From NCBI GenBank assembly GCA_022361255.1, contig JAKSBG010000262.1:1-39456 (forward strand): a DNA stretch of 39,456 nucleotides, in the 5' to 3' direction. The stretch comes from Verrucomicrobiales bacterium. GTDB taxonomy: Bacteria > Verrucomicrobiota > Verrucomicrobiia > Verrucomicrobiales > DEV007. The notes below the pieces were generated by a model. It was given only the letters and a program-made list of their open reading frames with translations, was not told the DNA's origin and did not search any database. The translations under genes and the position numbers were made by a program. Positions 38,701 to 39,456 of this stretch are shown here, piece by piece; the first letter of the stretch is position 1; each line of letters begins with the position of its first letter.

Positions 38701-39456
38701 GAGCGGCATCCAACAGTATCGGGTCGATGAGCAAACAGGGTTGGGTCTTCGGATTAACCCTGTTGAGTTTGCTGACGGGGAGTCTCACTGCGGAAATTCG
38801 TCTGCACTCCGGTTCCGGGGCGGGCGTGGTATCACTTGTCGGTTCGGATGATCGATCTCAAATCGTGGCGACAGACAAAAGCGGTCGCGATGTCACGCGG
38901 GAGGTTTCTTTTTCTGTCGATCCTGCCGAAATCGCCACGATCGATGCGACAGGATTTCTCGTTCCGAAAAAAGACGGGAAAGCGACGCTGATCGCAACAA
39001 CATCGGGAGATAACCCGCTGGTCGCGAAAATGCCGGTCACGGTGGAGCGCTTTGCCAATCCCCGGCCGGTCAGTTTCGCGAACGACGTCGTTCCGGTTTT
39101 CACCCGTCAGCACTGCAACGCCGGGGCCTGCCATGCCAAAGACGGCGGTCAGAACGGATTCCGACTTTCGCTACTCGGCTACGAGGCGATGAGCGACTAC
39201 GAGCAGATTGTGAAACATTCACGCGGCCGACGGGTCAGTCCGGGGGCGCCGGAGAACAGCTATTTCCTGATGAAAGCGACCGGCGACATTCCCCACGAGG
39301 GCGGGGCGCGGCTTGATAAAGATTCTCTCGAATACCGGAAGATCGTCCGCTGGATTGAGAGCGGTCTGGAATTCCGGCCGGAAAATGATCCTGACGTAGA
39401 GCGCGTTGAGGTTTTCCCGAAAACTCTCGTGACAAAACCCGGTGCGAAGCAGCAGC
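38697..39456 (+). CDS. Ig-like (Big_2) plus cytochrome/DUF1549 protein (3), 3' end outside window
   Basis: Open from ATG 38697 to the window edge (253 complete codons, so absent from simple ORF lists). An in-frame ATG at 38727 (MSKQGWVFGLTLLSLL) is a second start choice; a signal peptide ends near SLTA. Residues about 33-120 form a bacterial Ig-like domain (RSQIVATDKSGRDVTREVSF, IATIDATGFLVPKKDGKATL). Then comes the start of a PSCyt-type domain: FANDVVPVFTRHHCNAGACH, continuing AKDGGQNGFRLSLLGYE, with a CX4CH spacing instead of CXXCH. Translation is coupled to the upstream DUF1501 gene. The signal-peptide region is encoded by repeat array E. The DUF1549/DUF1553 body should lie beyond the edge. 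Confidence 0.88.
   Translation, partial: MRAASNSIGSMSKQGWVFGLTLLSLLTGSLTAEIRLHSGSGAGVVSLVGSDDRSQIVATDKSGRDVTREVSFSVDPAEIATIDATGFLVPKKDGKATLIATTSGDNPLVAKMPVTVERFANPRPVSFANDVVPVFTRQHCNAGACHAKDGGQNGFRLSLLGYEAMSDYEQIVKHSRGRRVSPGAPENSYFLMKATGDIPHEGGARLDKDSLEYRKIVRWIESGLEFRPENDPDVERVEVFPKTLVTKPGAKQQ
38712..38764. repeat. 22-base-phased ACAGGGT array E, encoding a signal peptide
   Basis: A degenerate ACAGTAT at 38713-38719, ACAGGGT at 38735-38741 and inverse ACCCTGT at 38757-38763, at exact 22-base steps. The first spacer (around GGGTCGATGAGCA) matches the spacer seen in arrays A and C. It occupies codons 6 to 23 of the third cytochrome/DUF1549 gene. Confidence 0.8.

Noticed and set aside
1000-38763. 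CRISPR array or DNA-uptake sequence as explanation for the ACAGGGT arrays
   Set aside because: Repeats of seven to nine bases with 13-base spacers and flipped members do not fit CRISPR and no cas gene is present. Uptake sequences occur as scattered single copies or simple hairpins, not as phased triplets.

Overview
The window looks like a chromosomal segment of a Verrucomicrobiota or closely related PVC-group bacterium. This is inferred from gene content: three sets of genes for planctomycete-type cytochrome c / DUF1549-DUF1553 proteins paired with Tat-exported DUF1501 proteins, a sulfatase, a nickel superoxide dismutase with a signal peptide, a CehA/DUF3604-like PHP protein next to a Gfo/Idh/MocA oxidoreductase, and a RAYT transposase with its REP palindromes. 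Base composition is moderately GC-rich and fairly even. I see no phage or plasmid core genes. Both ends cut a gene.

Layout. 1-2802: three minus-strand genes for exported proteins (a trimeric-fibre-like secreted protein, a DUF1402 lysozyme-like protein, an alpha/beta hydrolase). 2871-3604: a RAYT transposase tightly bracketed by large imperfect palindromes. 3610-6183: a leucine biosynthesis unit on the minus strand, with a leucine-rich leader peptide, a candidate attenuator, leuA and a phosphoglycolate-phosphatase-like HAD gene overlapping leuA by 4 bases. 6352-10985: first cytochrome/DUF1549 plus DUF1501 pair. 11151-12164: a PhoD-like phosphatase. 12284-17628: a probable carbohydrate or nucleoside catabolic locus, with a divergent LacI regulator, a PHP metallohydrolase, an oxidoreductase and an NHS-type MFS transporter. 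17629-20402: SDR, esterase, UbiA prenyltransferase and tRNA-Gln(TTG). 20524-24045: a second PhoD and a POT transporter carrying an unusual GspG-like insertion. 24320-29101: cdsA-dxr-ROK kinase operon, divergent from gpmI. 29225-31386: sulfatase and sodN. 31392-39456: two more DUF1501/DUF1549 units and a DUF4832-type protein.

The most interesting signal is not a gene. Five short arrays occur about every 7-12 kb. Each has three copies of the heptamer ACAGGGT (either orientation) starting 22 bases apart (one step is 21, and one copy is degenerate). Two arrays lie just after stop codons. One is inside the linker of a DUF1549 protein, one is inside dxr, where it is read in all three reading frames, and one encodes the start of an export signal peptide. 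Three 22-base units make 66 bases, a whole number of codons, and neither orientation of the core motif contains a stop codon. This looks like a dispersed, coding-compatible repeat family or a set of helically phased binding sites. I cannot tell which from one window, and I cannot search for prior descriptions.
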